Shown here: one piece after another, positions 8,225 through 17,524 of the stretch
Layout: each line of letters begins with the position of its first letter
How positions within the stretch are numbered: the first letter of the stretch is position 1
Assembly: GCA_944800085.1 (NCBI GenBank)
Contig: CALYLO010000001.1
Span: 1,079,001-1,143,000, forward strand
DNA from: Paenibacillus melissococcoides
GTDB lineage: Bacteria > Bacillota > Bacilli > Paenibacillales > Paenibacillaceae
Length of the DNA: 64,000 nt
Direction of reading: 5' to 3'
Made by a program: the position numbers and the translations under genes
Notes under the pieces: model-generated
Databases searched by the model: none
What the model was told of the DNA's origin: nothing
What the model saw: the letters and a program-made list of their open reading frames with translations, nothing else

Positions 8225-8395
8225 GTGAAAAAACATATATTGGTTAGAGCGCTGTTATTCGGTATATTTGCATATACATTGAGGTTTTTATTTGATGGTG
8301 TTTTTGATGTAAGGGATGTAATAGCTCCAATAATTTTTATTCTTCTCTGTGTAAATGAGTACTACTACAAAAAAAAGAAAACTCAAAAAAAATGA
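8225..8395 (+). CDS. Small two-helix membrane protein
   Basis: 56 residues from GTG, with a good GGAGGT ribosome-binding site 8 bases upstream. It opens KKHILVRALLFGIFAYTLRF, has a second hydrophobic stretch (VIAPIIFILLCV) and ends in a Lys-rich tail (YYYKKKKTQKK). Two short membrane helices and a very basic C-terminus are seen. I do not recognise the family. It precedes the Cys-rich bacteriocin-like gene by about 340 bases on the same strand, so an immunity or accessory role is possible but only by position. AT-rich, unlike the backbone. Confidence 0.5.
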   Translation: MKKHILVRALLFGIFAYTLRFLFDGVFDVRDVIAPIIFILLCVNEYYYKKKKTQKK

Positions 8396-8422
8396 AGTGA
8401 CATATAATGTGCTTATTTAATA

Positions 8423-8620
8423 TCACTTATATGGGAAATTAAATTGGGAGGGGATGATATCGATACGTAGATATGACAAGTAGTCTAGGAAGGTGGTAAT
8501 GCCTATATTTAGAGCATTTGCAAGATGCAATCGAACTGATAAATTATAGTTTCCGGTAACTAAATAGGGATCCCAAATCTTTGAATCAAATCTGCATCTA
8601 GATACACCTCTGGCATACAT
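8423..8620 (-). pseudogene. Unrecognised ORF fragment
   Basis: 65 codons from ATG at 8620; the open frame extends a further ~13 codons upstream to a stop. The peptide (SRCRFDSKIWDPYLVTGNY ... IPSQFNFPYK) has a protein-like composition, but there is no ribosome-binding site. It may be the 3' end of a lost gene. Could also be chance in AT-rich DNA. Confidence 0.2.
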
Positions 8621-9092
8621 TTCACATATGGAAAGTAATTCAAAAAAGATTGTCTTCTTACAATACTAAGACTGACTGACTTTTGATATTAGTTAGAGAG
8701 AATGCTCTTAATTAAAAAATAGAGGTGTCTATATGTGGTTTTTAAGATTAAAGTCTAAGGTAATGATTTCTATTGTATTCATTTTTTCGATGATGTTTTC
8801 AACGACCTTTATTTACGCAGATAGTCAGCTTGTTTTGCCTAATAAGCCTCCTAATGCACCTAGTGCTAAAGTGAGTTTTAATGATATTGTTACATTAAAT
8901 AAAAATATTGGGTTAAATAAAAATCAGGTTCGTAAAATTAGAGATGTTAAGGTTGTTGAAAATATAGAGAAGCGAATTTCTAACAATTCTGAGCTTCAAG
9001 CTTTTACTGGGTTGAATAAAGATGAGTTGAAAAAAAACTTAAATCAAGTAATCTACCTTGGTAAATCACAAGAACTATATTCGACTTACTTA

Positions 9093-10717
9093 GGGCTTGC
9101 TGAACAATCATTTTTCAAAGGTTTTACAAGGATTTCTGGACTCTAACTCGAAATAAAATGCAAGGAGAATGCGAATTTCTTGCAAAAAATCGTGCACGTG
9201 GAGTGAGCCGACATGTATCGTAGAACCGAAAGCCAGCTTCAGTTGTTCGAAGATTTCTACTTGCCGTTTGGCGGTAAATTAAATAAGGAGAACCGTTGGG
9301 TTCAACTGGCCGCTATCATCCCGTGGTGGCGGGCAGAAGAACTCTACGCGAAGTCGTTCAAGAAATCAATGCGCGGTCAGATCCCTTTGTCTGTTCGTAT
9401 GGCTTTGGGAGCGCTGTACATTCAGGAACGTATGCAGCTCGATGATCGAGAGACGGTCCAGCAGATCGCCGAAAATCCGTACTACCAGTACTTCCTTGGG
9501 CTGCCGGCGTTCCAAGATAAGCCTCCGTTCCATCACTCGCTGTTGACCCATTTCCGCAAGCGATTGGGTGCGGATGTCATTGAACGAATCAACGATTGGA
9601 TTTTGGAAGAGGACGCAGAGCGAAAGAAGCAGGAACAAAACAAGAGCGATCCTCAAGATCCTCCAGGCAGCGGCCATGGCTCTGATGGAACATCCGTTAA
9701 TGAAGACGGCAAAAGCAAAGAGAAACCATGCAACAAAGGCACCTTGATGCTCGACGCGACCTGCGCACCGGCCGACATCTCGTATCCGACCGATTTGAAA
9801 TTATTGAACGAGGCGCGGGAAAAACTCGAAGCGATCATCGATGTTCTGCACGAGCCTTTCGTCGGGAAGGCCAAGAAACCGAGAACGTATCGTCAAACCG
9901 CCCGCAAACGCTACCTCGAGATCGCCAAGAAACGGCGAACGGGTGCCAAAGCCATCCGGAAAGCGGTTGGCAAACAGCTTCGTTATGTTTCGCGTAATCT
10001 TCGCATCATCGAAATGCTGGCAGCGAAAAGCAGCTTGAATCAACTGGGTTCGCAGCAGTATCGGCAATTGCTCGTCATTTCCGAGCTGTATCGTCAACAG
10101 CAAGAGATGTACGACAAACGGACACACTCGGTGGAAGATCGAATCGTCAGTCTTTCCCAACCGCATGTACGGCCGATTGTCCGCGGGAAAGTGAATGCTC
10201 CCGTCGAGTTTGGAGCAAAGCTGGCGATCAGTCTGGTGGACGGTTACGCTCGAATGGAGAAGCTGTCCTGGGATAACTTCAACGAAAGCATGACACTGAA
10301 AGCTTCCGTGGAGTCGTTCGTCCAGCGATATGGGTGTTATCCGGAAGCCATTCTAGCCGACCAAATCTACCGAAATCGGGAGAACCTTCGCTATTGTAAG
10401 GAGCACGGCATCCGTTTGAGTGGTCCAAACTTAGGGCGTCCGAAGAAAGAAGCGGAACCCGATCGGAACCAGGCCAGACAGGATGCTTCAATGCGTAACG
10501 CAATCGAAGGAAAATTCGGAGAAGGCAAACGCTCCTACGGACTGGGGCGTATTCGAGCACGCCTTCGAGAGACAAGCGAAACGGTCATTGCCCTGCAACT
10601 GCTTGTTATGAATCTCGAACGCAAGCTGCGCGTTCTCTTTTTGCCGATTTTCAGACTGCTGCTGAATCTGTGCCGTCAGCCTCTGTGGGCCTAAAAGGCA
10701 ATATGTTCAGCAAGCCC
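9093..10717 (+). mobile_element. IS5-like insertion sequence, 1625 bp
   Basis: Ends are perfect 14-bp inverted repeats GGGCTTGCTGAACA (9093-9106) and its complement (10704-10717). They are flanked by TACTTA at 9087-9092 and 10718-10723, a 6-bp target duplication. One transposase gene fills the element. The insertion splits a secreted Cys-rich protein gene and is presumably recent, because the host gene shows no other damage. Confidence 0.9.
9213..10694 (+). CDS. IS5-like transposase
   Basis: 493 residues. An N-terminal DUF772-type region (PLSVRMALGALYIQERMQL, then ENPYYQYFLGLPAF) is followed by a variable charged segment and a DDE catalytic region (MLDATCAPADISYPTDLKLL, later ILADQIYRNRENLRY and RNAIEGKFGEGKRSYGLGRI). 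This is the layout of the IS5/IS1182-type transposases common in Paenibacillus; I cannot place the subgroup. The ORF appears intact and ends 23 bases before the right end of the element. Confidence 0.85.
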   Translation: MYRRTESQLQLFEDFYLPFGGKLNKENRWVQLAAIIPWWRAEELYAKSFKKSMRGQIPLSVRMALGALYIQERMQLDDRETVQQIAENPYYQYFLGLPAFQDKPPFHHSLLTHFRKRLGADVIERINDWILEEDAERKKQEQNKSDPQDPPGSGHGSDGTSVNEDGKSKEKPCNKGTLMLDATCAPADISYPTDLKLLNEAREKLEAIIDVLHEPFVGKAKKPRTYRQTARKRYLEIAKKRRTGAKAIRKAVGKQLRYVSRNLRIIEMLAAKSSLNQLGSQQYRQLLVISELYRQQQEMYDKRTHSVEDRIVSLSQPHVRPIVRGKVNAPVEFGAKLAISLVDGYARMEKLSWDNFNESMTLKASVESFVQRYGCYPEAILADQIYRNRENLRYCKEHGIRLSGPNLGRPKKEAEPDRNQARQDASMRNAIEGKFGEGKRSYGLGRIRARLRETSETVIALQLLVMNLERKLRVLFLPIFRLLLNLCRQPLWA

Positions 10718-11193
10718 TACTTAATAACATTTGAATCCTCCACTAATTCATGGACAGTTTTATCAATATATGATGCTGATAGAGACTTACTAATTGATTC
10801 TTTGAATTTTACACATGCCGCAAATGATCTCTGGAGAATAGACAGCAGGAATGTTGGAATTGTATTTGAAGGAACAAAAGCAGATGTCGAAATACTCAAA
10901 AGTGGAAACAAACAAGATAGAGAGAGACTTAAAAAGGACTTTCAAAAAAAATACAACGTTAATATTCAGGAGAAATCAGGCAAAACCTTTCTAAGTGATG
11001 CATTTTCGTTGTTAGTCACACCTACAGTATCTGCACTGGATTGTAATGCCAGTAGCGAAACATGTTCATGGGTTTCAATACCATACTGTGCAGCTGCAGG
11101 TCTTGCAGGGTTTTGGCCTAGTGTGGCGTGTAGTGTCGTTATGCAATTGGTATGCAGTAAATGCGATTAAGCACTTGTGTTCAAAGAGTTTTT

Positions 11194-11237
11194 CGCCGCT
11201 CGCTCCCCTTGAGGGGATGAGAGCGGCGTTTTTTTTT
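11194..11237 (+). terminator. Rho-independent terminator after the bacteriocin-like gene
   Basis: A long stem CGCCGCTC / GAGCGGCG (11194-11201 and 11221-11228, inner CCCC/GGGG) is followed by nine T. The complementary strand lacks a T-run, so it serves the plus strand only. Confidence 0.8.
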
Positions 11238-11286
11238 CAGCGCCCCACGCGGAAGGCGGCATAGTGAGGGAAAGTTGCGTTAGAAG

Positions 11287-12825
11287 TTACCCCTCCTTGC
11301 GCCGATCGAGCGAGCGGTATTGAATCGCTTCCGCGACATGGGAGGCTCCGATCGAATCCTGTTCCTCCAGATCGGCAATCGTCCGCGCAAGCTTCAAGAG
11401 CCGATCATGCGCCCGCAGGCTTAGGCCCAATTGATCATAGGCCTGCTGCAGAAGTTGCTCCGCCTCCGGCGTTATCACGCAGTGCCGGCGCAGCAGCGAG
11501 CCGGAGAGCTCGCTGTTGAAGCGCAGCTTCAAGCCTGTGTAGCGCCGGGCTTGACGCCGGTGAGCCTGAAGCACCATGGAACGCATCTCGGCCGAAGAGA
11601 GAGACGGGCCTTTCCATTCCGTGACCGGAGAGCGGGGTACCTCGACCTGCATATCGATCCGGTCGAGCAGCGGCCCGGACAATTTGGCCCGGTATTGCGC
11701 CAGCCGTACCGGAGTGCAGCGGCAGTCGCCCTCGGAGGATGAGCTGTACCCGCAAGGACACGGGTTCATGGAGGCGGCCAGCATGAAATGGGCGGGAAAA
11801 CGGTACACCGCCCGCGCCCGTCCGATCGTGACATGCCGATCCTCCAGCGGCTGCCGCAGCACCTCCAAGGCTTGCCGGGGGAATTCGGGGAGCTCGTCGA
11901 GGAAGAGCACGCCATGATGAGCCAGACTTACCTCGCCCGGCTTCGGAATCGATCCTCCGCCGATGAGACCGGCGGAGGAGATGGAGTGATGCGGCGCCCG
12001 GAAGGGGCGATCCCGCATCAGCCCGCCGCCCGCCCGGACCCATTTGCCGGACACGCTGTACAGCTTCGACACTTCCAATGCCTCGTCGTCGCTGAGCGGC
12101 GGCAGGATCGTCGGAAGGCGGCGGATGAGCATCGTCTTCCCGGTGCCCGGAGGCCCCGACAGAATTATATTGTGCATGCCGGCCGCAGCCACGATGAGGG
12201 CGCGCTTCGCATGGAGCTGTCCGTAGACATCGGCATAGTCTTCCGGCCGATTGGATATTGCGCATTCTCCCTGTCCCTGGCGCGGCGCGACCGAATCAGT
12301 CCCGGCAGACCAAGGAGCGAGCTCCTCCAGCCGGAGCAGCTCATGCAGATGCCGCAGCGGATAAATGTCCAGCCCCTCCACGAGAGCCGCTTCCTCCGCA
12401 TTGTCGCAGGGGACGAGCATCCGCTTGAAGCCCTGCTTGCGCGCTTCGTCGGCCAGAGACAATATGCCGGGAACCGGCCGGGTCGAACCGTCCAACGCAA
12501 GCTCCCCGACCAGCAGCATGTCCTGCAGCGGTTCCGCAGGCAGTTGCCCGCTCGTACACAGCAGCCCCGCCGCGATCGCCATATCGAAGGATGTTCCTTC
12601 CTTGCGCACGTCGGCCGGCGCAAGATTGACCGTGATTCGCGCAAGCGGGAACTTCCAGCCGCTGTTGCGGACGGCTGCTCGCACCCGCTCGACCGATTCG
12701 CGGACGGCCGCATCGGGCAGACCGACGAGATTCACGTTCGGCAAGCCTGGCGAGATGTCGATTTCGACCTGGATAAGCCGGCCGTCGACGCCGCATACCG
12801 ATGCGCTCCACAATTTCCCATACAT
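11287..12825 (-). CDS. comM: ComM/YifB family Mg-chelatase-like AAA+ ATPase
   Basis: 512 residues. ComM-type proteins are hexameric helicases that help branch migration during natural transformation. The N-terminal domain opens MYGKLWSASVCGVDG and contains GLPDAAVRESVERV. Walker A is GPPGTGKT at residues 224-231, Walker B is in GVLFLDELPEF, and MNPCPCG plus the C-terminal RAHDRLLKLARTIADLE block are typical. GGAGAGGTG precedes the start on the minus strand, with its own promoter at 12912-12941. It is the only long gene transcribed leftward here besides transposases. dprA, another transformation gene, lies 5 kb away. Confidence 0.93.
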   Translation of the reverse strand: MYGKLWSASVCGVDGRLIQVEIDISPGLPNVNLVGLPDAAVRESVERVRAAVRNSGWKFPLARITVNLAPADVRKEGTSFDMAIAAGLLCTSGQLPAEPLQDMLLVGELALDGSTRPVPGILSLADEARKQGFKRMLVPCDNAEEAALVEGLDIYPLRHLHELLRLEELAPWSAGTDSVAPRQGQGECAISNRPEDYADVYGQLHAKRALIVAAAGMHNIILSGPPGTGKTMLIRRLPTILPPLSDDEALEVSKLYSVSGKWVRAGGGLMRDRPFRAPHHSISSAGLIGGGSIPKPGEVSLAHHGVLFLDELPEFPRQALEVLRQPLEDRHVTIGRARAVYRFPAHFMLAASMNPCPCGYSSSSEGDCRCTPVRLAQYRAKLSGPLLDRIDMQVEVPRSPVTEWKGPSLSSAEMRSMVLQAHRRQARRYTGLKLRFNSELSGSLLRRHCVITPEAEQLLQQAYDQLGLSLRAHDRLLKLARTIADLEEQDSIGASHVAEAIQYRSLDRRKEG

Positions 12826-12911
12826 GTAAAAACACCTCTCCTTCCTTCATCGTGGCCGCACAGGCCGATGCAGGGGAAAGGTGCTTCCTTATCGTCCCTA
12901 AATATATTAAT

Positions 12912-12941
12912 ATTATAGGAGTATGACAGCTCCTCCGTCAA
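12912..12941 (-). promoter_or_regulatory. SigA-type promoter of comM
   Basis: On the minus strand TTGACG (12941-12936) and TATAAT (12917-12912) are separated by 18 bases, a near-consensus promoter about 87 bases before the comM start. Confidence 0.65.
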
Positions 12942-13032
12942 TGGATATGAGATTCATCTCATTAATAGATGATAATGATATCAAAAAAATGTACTTTCTG
13001 CTCGAAATAGAGAGGAAAGCGTTTTTAAAACA

Positions 13033-13041
13033 TGATACAAT
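13033..13041 (+). promoter_or_regulatory. Possible extended -10 promoter of sucCD
   Basis: TGATACAAT is an extended -10 element (TG-N-TACAAT) without a good -35. It is 200 bases before sucC. A short GC hairpin followed by seven T (about 13071-13086) lies between, so an attenuator is possible. Confidence 0.3.
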
Positions 13042-13241
13042 ATTGGAGGACTGTATATATTTTCCGCGGAAGAACGCGTTTTTTTGAAGCGATGGAAGCG
13101 GTTCCGCGTTCACGGCCGCGCCAGGAGACGGAGCACGGCAGATTCTGTCTGTAACGGATACGGTCTATCATGCTACCGGCTCCAATGGCTACGCGTCGCT
13201 ACACGGCCTAAGAGGCTAACGATGGGTTAGGGGGATGCACA

Positions 13242-14402
13242 ATGAATATTCATGAGTACCAAGGCAAGGAAGTATTGAAGCAATACGGCGTTGCGGTTCC
13301 GAACGGCAAGGTTGCTTTTACGGCAGATGAAGCCGTTGAAGCGGCGAAGGAGCTCGGAACGTCCGTTGTCGTGGTGAAAGCTCAGATTCATGCTGGCGGC
13401 CGAGGCAAGGCGGGCGGCGTCAAGATTGCGAAAAACCTGGACGAGGTGCGCGCATACGCGTCGGAACTGCTCGGCAAAGTGTTGGTAACGCATCAGACAG
13501 GCCCGGAAGACAAGGAAATCAAGCGCTTGCTCATCGAGCAAGGCTGTGACATCAAGAAAGAAAATTATGTCGGCGTCGTCGTGGATCGCGCAACCGGCCG
13601 CGTCGTGATGATGGCTTCGGAGGAAGGCGGCACCGAGATCGAGGAAGTGGCAGCGAAGACCCCGGAGAAAATTTTCAAGGAAGTTATCGACCCGGCTGTC
13701 GGCCTGCAAGTGTTCCAGGCGCGCCGCCTCGCTTATGCGATCAACATCCCGGCAGAATTGGTCAACAAAGCGGTCAAATTCATGCTGGCTCTCTATCAGG
13801 CGTTCGTTGACAAGGATTGCTCCATCGCGGAGATCAATCCGCTGGTCGTGACCGGCGACGGACAAGTGATGGCGCTTGACGCAAAGCTGAACTTCGACTC
13901 TAACGCGCTGTTCCGCCACAAGGACATTCAGGAGCTGCGCGATCTCGACGAAGAGGACGAGAAGGAAATTCAAGCGTCGAAATTCGACCTGAGCTACATC
14001 GCGTTGGACGGCAATATCGGCTGCATGGTGAACGGCGCCGGACTGGCGATGGCGACGATGGATATTATCAAATATTACGGCGGAGAACCGGCCAACTTCC
14101 TTGATGTGGGCGGCGGAGCCACGACAGAGAAGGTAACGGAAGCATTCAAGATCATCTTGTCGGATGACCAAGTAAAAGGAATCTTCGTCAACATCTTCGG
14201 CGGCATTATGCGCTGCGACGTCATTGCGAACGGCGTCGTGGAAGCTGCGAAGCAAATCGGACTGGATCGTCCGCTCGTCGTCCGTCTGGAAGGGACGAAC
14301 GTCGAACTCGGCAAGCGCATCCTGAACGAGTCGGGATTGAACATTGTCGCGGCGGATTCGATGGCGGATGGAGCGCAGAAAATTGTCGCTTTGGTTCAAT
14401 AA
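13242..14402 (+). CDS. sucC: Succinyl-CoA synthetase beta subunit (ADP-forming)
   Basis: 386 residues, standard length. It binds the nucleotide and succinate in the TCA-cycle conversion of succinyl-CoA to succinate. The ATP-grasp domain begins [17 protein letters not shown] with [15 protein letters not shown]; the C-terminal ligase domain has [18 protein letters not shown] and [26 protein letters not shown] lies before the ATG. sucD follows after 27 bases, and the two subunits form one complex. Confidence 0.97.
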   Translation: MNIHEYQGKEVLKQYGVAVPNGKVAFTADEAVEAAKELGTSVVVVKAQIHAGGRGKAGGVKIAKNLDEVRAYASELLGKVLVTHQTGPEDKEIKRLLIEQGCDIKKENYVGVVVDRATGRVVMMASEEGGTEIEEVAAKTPEKIFKEVIDPAVGLQVFQARRLAYAINIPAELVNKAVKFMLALYQAFVDKDCSIAEINPLVVTGDGQVMALDAKLNFDSNALFRHKDIQELRDLDEEDEKEIQASKFDLSYIALDGNIGCMVNGAGLAMATMDIIKYYGGEPANFLDVGGGATTEKVTEAFKIILSDDQVKGIFVNIFGGIMRCDVIANGVVEAAKQIGLDRPLVVRLEGTNVELGKRILNESGLNIVAADSMADGAQKIVALVQ

Positions 14403-14429
14403 TTTTGTCGACGAGGAGATGAATGAGCG

Positions 14430-15374
14430 ATGAGCATCTTAATTAATAAAGATACGAAGGTTATTACGCAAGGGATTACGGGCTCAACGGGAATGTTCCA
14501 CACGAAGGGAGCCTTGGAATACGGCACCAATATGGTGGGCGGCGTAACGCCGGGCAAAGGCGGAACAAAGATCGACATCGAACTCGACAACGGGCAAACT
14601 GTCTCTCTGCCGATCTTCAATTCGGTCATCCAAGCGAAGCGCGAGACCGGCGCGACGGTCAGTGTCATTTACGTGCCGCCGGCGTTCGCGGCCGATTCGA
14701 TTATGGAAGCCGTCGATGCGGACCTTGATCTGGTTATTTGCATCACGGAAGGCATTCCGGTACTCGATATGGTCAAAGTGAAGCGCTACATGGAGGGCAA
14801 GCGCACCCGCCTCGTCGGTCCGAACTGTCCGGGCGTCATTACGCCGGGCGAATGCAAGATCGGCATCATGCCGGGTTACATCCATACACCGGGTCATGTC
14901 GGGGTCGTCTCCCGGAGCGGAACATTGACGTATGAAGCCGTTCATCAATTGACGACGCGCGGCATCGGCCAATCGACAGCCGTCGGTATCGGCGGAGACC
15001 CGGTCAAAGGCTCGGAATTCATCGATGTGCTCCATATGTTCAATGAAGATCCGGATACGTATGCCGTCATCATGATCGGCGAGATCGGCGGCACGGCAGA
15101 GGAGGAAGCTGCCGAGTGGATCCAGGCCAATATGAAGAAGCCGGTTGTCGGCTTCATCGGAGGAGCTACTGCGCCTCCAGGGAAGCGGATGGGTCATGCC
15201 GGCGCGATTATTTCGGGAGGCAAGGGCACGGCTGCCGAGAAGACGGCCAAGCTGGAAGCCTGCGGCATCAAGGTGGCGCCGACGCCGGCGGAAATGGGCA
15301 GCACGCTCGTATCCGTACTGGAAGAACGCGGCCTGCTTGAGCAATGCACGGCACAGCCGCAGACCAAAGCTTAA
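14430..15374 (+). CDS. sucD: Succinyl-CoA synthetase alpha subunit
   Basis: 314 residues. It carries the CoA-binding Rossmann domain ([17 protein letters not shown]) and the phosphorylated active-site histidine (about residue 255, in [14 protein letters not shown]). [20 protein letters not shown] is typical. It partners SucC immediately upstream and is followed by a strong terminator, so sucCD is a two-gene unit. Confidence 0.97.
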   Translation: MSILINKDTKVITQGITGSTGMFHTKGALEYGTNMVGGVTPGKGGTKIDIELDNGQTVSLPIFNSVIQAKRETGATVSVIYVPPAFAADSIMEAVDADLDLVICITEGIPVLDMVKVKRYMEGKRTRLVGPNCPGVITPGECKIGIMPGYIHTPGHVGVVSRSGTLTYEAVHQLTTRGIGQSTAVGIGGDPVKGSEFIDVLHMFNEDPDTYAVIMIGEIGGTAEEEAAEWIQANMKKPVVGFIGGATAPPGKRMGHAGAIISGGKGTAAEKTAKLEACGIKVAPTPAEMGSTLVSVLEERGLLEQCTAQPQTKA

Positions 15375-15426
15375 CTCTCACCTAAAACACACATACATTT
15401 ATCCATATATATTGTAGCGATAGGTA

Positions 15427-15478
15427 AGCAACCTTTCTGTCAGCTCGGAGTTTTCGAGCGGGGAAGGTTGCTTTTTTT
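15427..15478 (+). terminator. Rho-independent terminator after sucD
   Basis: Arms AGCAACCTT (15427-15435) and AAGGTTGCT (15464-15472) pair perfectly and are followed by seven T. Confidence 0.85.
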
Positions 15479-15742
15479 ATCCTCGGAGGATTAGTTATAA
15501 ATTTGGCTGTCAGGAGATGAGCCGCGGTACCTAAAATCCTGCGAAACTGCATTATTTTCATGTGCGTGTCTACGGCGTTATCGGATTCCTGCAAAAATGC
15601 AGGAATTCTAGCATGATTCGATAAAAACGTGAAATAATTAGGGAAAAAGACACTAGCGTTGCATCAATCTTTTTACGAAAATTTCTATCCCATAAGTCTC
15701 TATATTTGTAACTTATTGAACTATATTCGTGGACAAAAATAA

Positions 15743-15809
15743 AGAAATCTCCTATTGTTGAGTTACCCAAAGCGTTATCCATAAAAACGCCTCAACAAAG
15801 GAGATTTCT
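15743..15809 (+). promoter_or_regulatory. RBS-sequestering hairpin of the IS4 transposase
   Basis: Arm 15743-15762 pairs with 15791-15809, a 19-bp stem with one bulged base. The second arm contains AAAGGAG, the transposase ribosome-binding site, and ends at the base before the ATG. RNA reading in from outside would form the hairpin and hide the site; RNA started inside would lack the first arm. Also present at 24372-24436 and 58146-58210. Confidence 0.7.
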
Positions 15810-17000
15810 ATGGATAACGTACCGAATCAAAACGTCATTTGTCAATGCCTAAAATGGCTACATGTTCATTCTACTCGACACGAGTCATTGGATTACCGGG
15901 CCCAAAAGCTGTTTGTCGGCGCTTCGACACTCTTATTTGTAGAGGCACAGCTTCAGCAACGAGACTCATACAAAGTCATGTCAGAGCATGTAGCCGCTAA
16001 TCCTGAATTTCAAGAACTGCTTGGACTCAAGAGCATAAGCGCTTCCCAACTATCGCGGAAGCTGAAACGGCTGCCTATGGAGTATCTTCAGACGCTCTTT
16101 TTCTCGCTCATTGATCGAATCAAGCAACTTACAAAAGGGAAACGAGGCATTACGCCTGGTATTGGGAAACTCAAGCTAATCGATTCATCGGGAATTACAC
16201 TACCTCCCATTCTCGCGAAATGGTCCTATTGTTCCAAAAGTAGCCATGGCGTGAAGATGCACACCTCCTTGGTCGTTGCGGACTCCAAAACGATGTATCC
16301 AGACAAGATCGTCGCTTCAACCAAAGATGTAGCCGATCATGAAGTCGTGTTGGAATTTACAGTGGATAAAGATGCGACCTACGTGATGGACCGAGGATAC
16401 CAGGTGTACGACCATTTTCAGAAATGGGTAGAGGATAAGATTAAATTTGTTTGCCGCGTCAAGCAAAAGAGCCGGTTAACGATCATCAGAAAAAGAGACC
16501 TCCCCAAAAGGCAGAATGGGTTTATCCTTGATGCTGATGTGACGATGCCTGAGCTGCCAGCGGTTCTGCGTTTGATTGAGTTTAACGATGACCAAGGGCG
16601 TACCTATCGAATTGTAACGAATCGATTTGACTTATCCGCACATCAAATTGCCGAGATTTATCGAAATCGCTGGCATATTGAGTTGTTTTTTAAATGGGTC
16701 AAGCAGCATATTCGATTGGTAAAACCCCACGGTTATACGGCCGAAGCGATTTGGAACCAAATGTATATTGCTTTAATCGCGTATGCTCTCTGTTTGCTGA
16801 TTAAATTAACACTGGACTGTAAAAAGTCGACATGGGACCTCCTCCAGTTGATTCGCATCTATGCGGAAAAACCATGGGAAAATTTGATCGCTGCACTCAA
16901 CCGCAAGCCGACTCGAACATCTAGAGGTCGACCAAAGCGAAATGGGAGACGTCCGAAAAAGGCAACAAAGTCGATGAAACCGAGACTGATTGTGACGTAA
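15810..17000 (+). CDS. IS4-family DDE transposase, copy 1
   Basis: 396 residues, intact. The catalytic acidic residues lie in LIDSSGITL, VMDRGYQVY and the IS4 signature YRNRWHIELFFKWVKQ, which fits Y-(2)-R-(3)-E-(6)-K exactly. The C-terminus is very basic (TSRGRPKRNGRRPKKATK). Translation starts right after the AAAGGAG site inside a hairpin. A possible outward promoter follows the stop. Confidence 0.95.
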   Translation: MDNVPNQNVICQCLKWLHVHSTRHESLDYRAQKLFVGASTLLFVEAQLQQRDSYKVMSEHVAANPEFQELLGLKSISASQLSRKLKRLPMEYLQTLFFSLIDRIKQLTKGKRGITPGIGKLKLIDSSGITLPPILAKWSYCSKSSHGVKMHTSLVVADSKTMYPDKIVASTKDVADHEVVLEFTVDKDATYVMDRGYQVYDHFQKWVEDKIKFVCRVKQKSRLTIIRKRDLPKRQNGFILDADVTMPELPAVLRLIEFNDDQGRTYRIVTNRFDLSAHQIAEIYRNRWHIELFFKWVKQHIRLVKPHGYTAEAIWNQMYIALIAYALCLLIKLTLDCKKSTWDLLQLIRIYAEKPWENLIAALNRKPTRTSRGRPKRNGRRPKKATKSMKPRLIVT

Positions 17001-17240
17001 TGACAAACGAAAACGATTTTTACATATAATGGATAACGCGTAGGGTCTGTTTCCAGCTCGACTTTTTTAGACTTAGCGCGGACATCGCAAATGTAAATAT
17101 ATATCATATATTGATGTTAATTGAAATTAGATTATGAACTAACCGCTCAATGCAACGCTAGTGGGAAAAAGATGCTTTTTTACAGCAATTTGACCAAATA
17201 TAAGGCCAAATGTCGGAAATTGATGTAGATTTGCAGGATT

Positions 17241-17524
17241 TCAACTCGAAGTGGGCTGATTGAGCGAATTGCGCCAACTGGACATGATTGTGCGGACTGC
17301 GCCGCTTGTATGAACCCCATAAAAGGGCGGACTGGTTAAGGCGTACATGCGACTCCCGGACACACGACTCGAAGCTGGCATTGGCGCGATTGAATTACTT
17401 AATAATATCTTTTTACCCAATTATTGAAAAGTAAGCGTAGTTCATGCTTGCATTCTGATCTTATCTCAAGCAAAATAAGGGAAGCGGACGCACGCTTCCC
17501 GGAAAGTGAAGGAGAGTTGCTGAA
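17241..17524. other. Intergenic region before dprA
   Basis: No gene seen. The last 50 bases hold a perfect hairpin (separate entry) and the dprA ribosome-binding site. Confidence 0.4.
17479..17500 (+). promoter_or_regulatory. Perfect 8-bp hairpin in the dprA leader
   Basis: GGGAAGCG-GACGCA-CGCTTCCC, 25 bases before the dprA start and with no T-run. It is too close to the start for a normal terminator. It could modulate dprA translation or be a protein site. Confidence 0.4.

Larger units (their letters stand above)
8733..11170 (+). pseudogene. Secreted Cys-rich bacteriocin-like precursor, split by an IS
   Basis: Codons 1-120 (8733-9092) and 121-268 (10724-11170) form one ORF once the element at 9093-10717 and one TACTTA duplication are removed; the junction reads ELYSTYL-ITFESS in frame. 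The protein has an N-terminal signal peptide (hydrophobic to about residue 27, FIYA before Asp30), a polar central region, and a 44-residue tail after TVSA with six cysteines (positions 3, 10, 18, 32, 40, 43 of the tail) and hydrophobic stretches. The layout resembles halocin-C8-like precursors, where the Cys-rich tail is the bacteriocin. The family name is inference. GAGGTG precedes the ATG. AT-rich, probably acquired. The present 5' fragment reads 17 codons into the IS and stops at 9146. Confidence 0.7.
15651..17163 (+). mobile_element. IS4-family insertion sequence, copy 1 (1513 bp)
   Basis: Terminal inverted repeats begin CACTAGCGTTGCAT at both ends. GGAAAAAGA at 15642-15650 and 17164-17172 is the 9-bp target duplication. 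One full-length transposase. It lies between sucD and dprA, inside a dispersed intergenic repeat. Its transposase differs from copy 2 at three residues. Confidence 0.95.
15533..17240 (+). repeat. Dispersed ~186-bp intergenic repeat, copy A (split by IS4 copy 1)
   Basis: Without the IS this is 15533-15650 plus 17164-17240. Anchors shared with copy B: AAAATCCTGCgAAACTGCA, the palindrome ATTCCTGCAAAAATGCAGGAAT (15585-15606), AAAAAGATG, CAGCAATTT and TGCAGGATT. Copy B (56663-58369, reverse) has the same anchors in the same order and the same total length of 195 bases including the 9-bp duplication. Confidence 0.75.

Noticed and set aside
9728..10166. ORFs on both strands inside the IS5-like transposase
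   Set aside because: Out-of-frame shadows of an intact transposase with no initiation signals.
11788..12918. 376-codon plus-strand ORF opposite comM
   Set aside because: Shadow of comM, which has clear AAA+ motifs and its own promoter on the minus strand.
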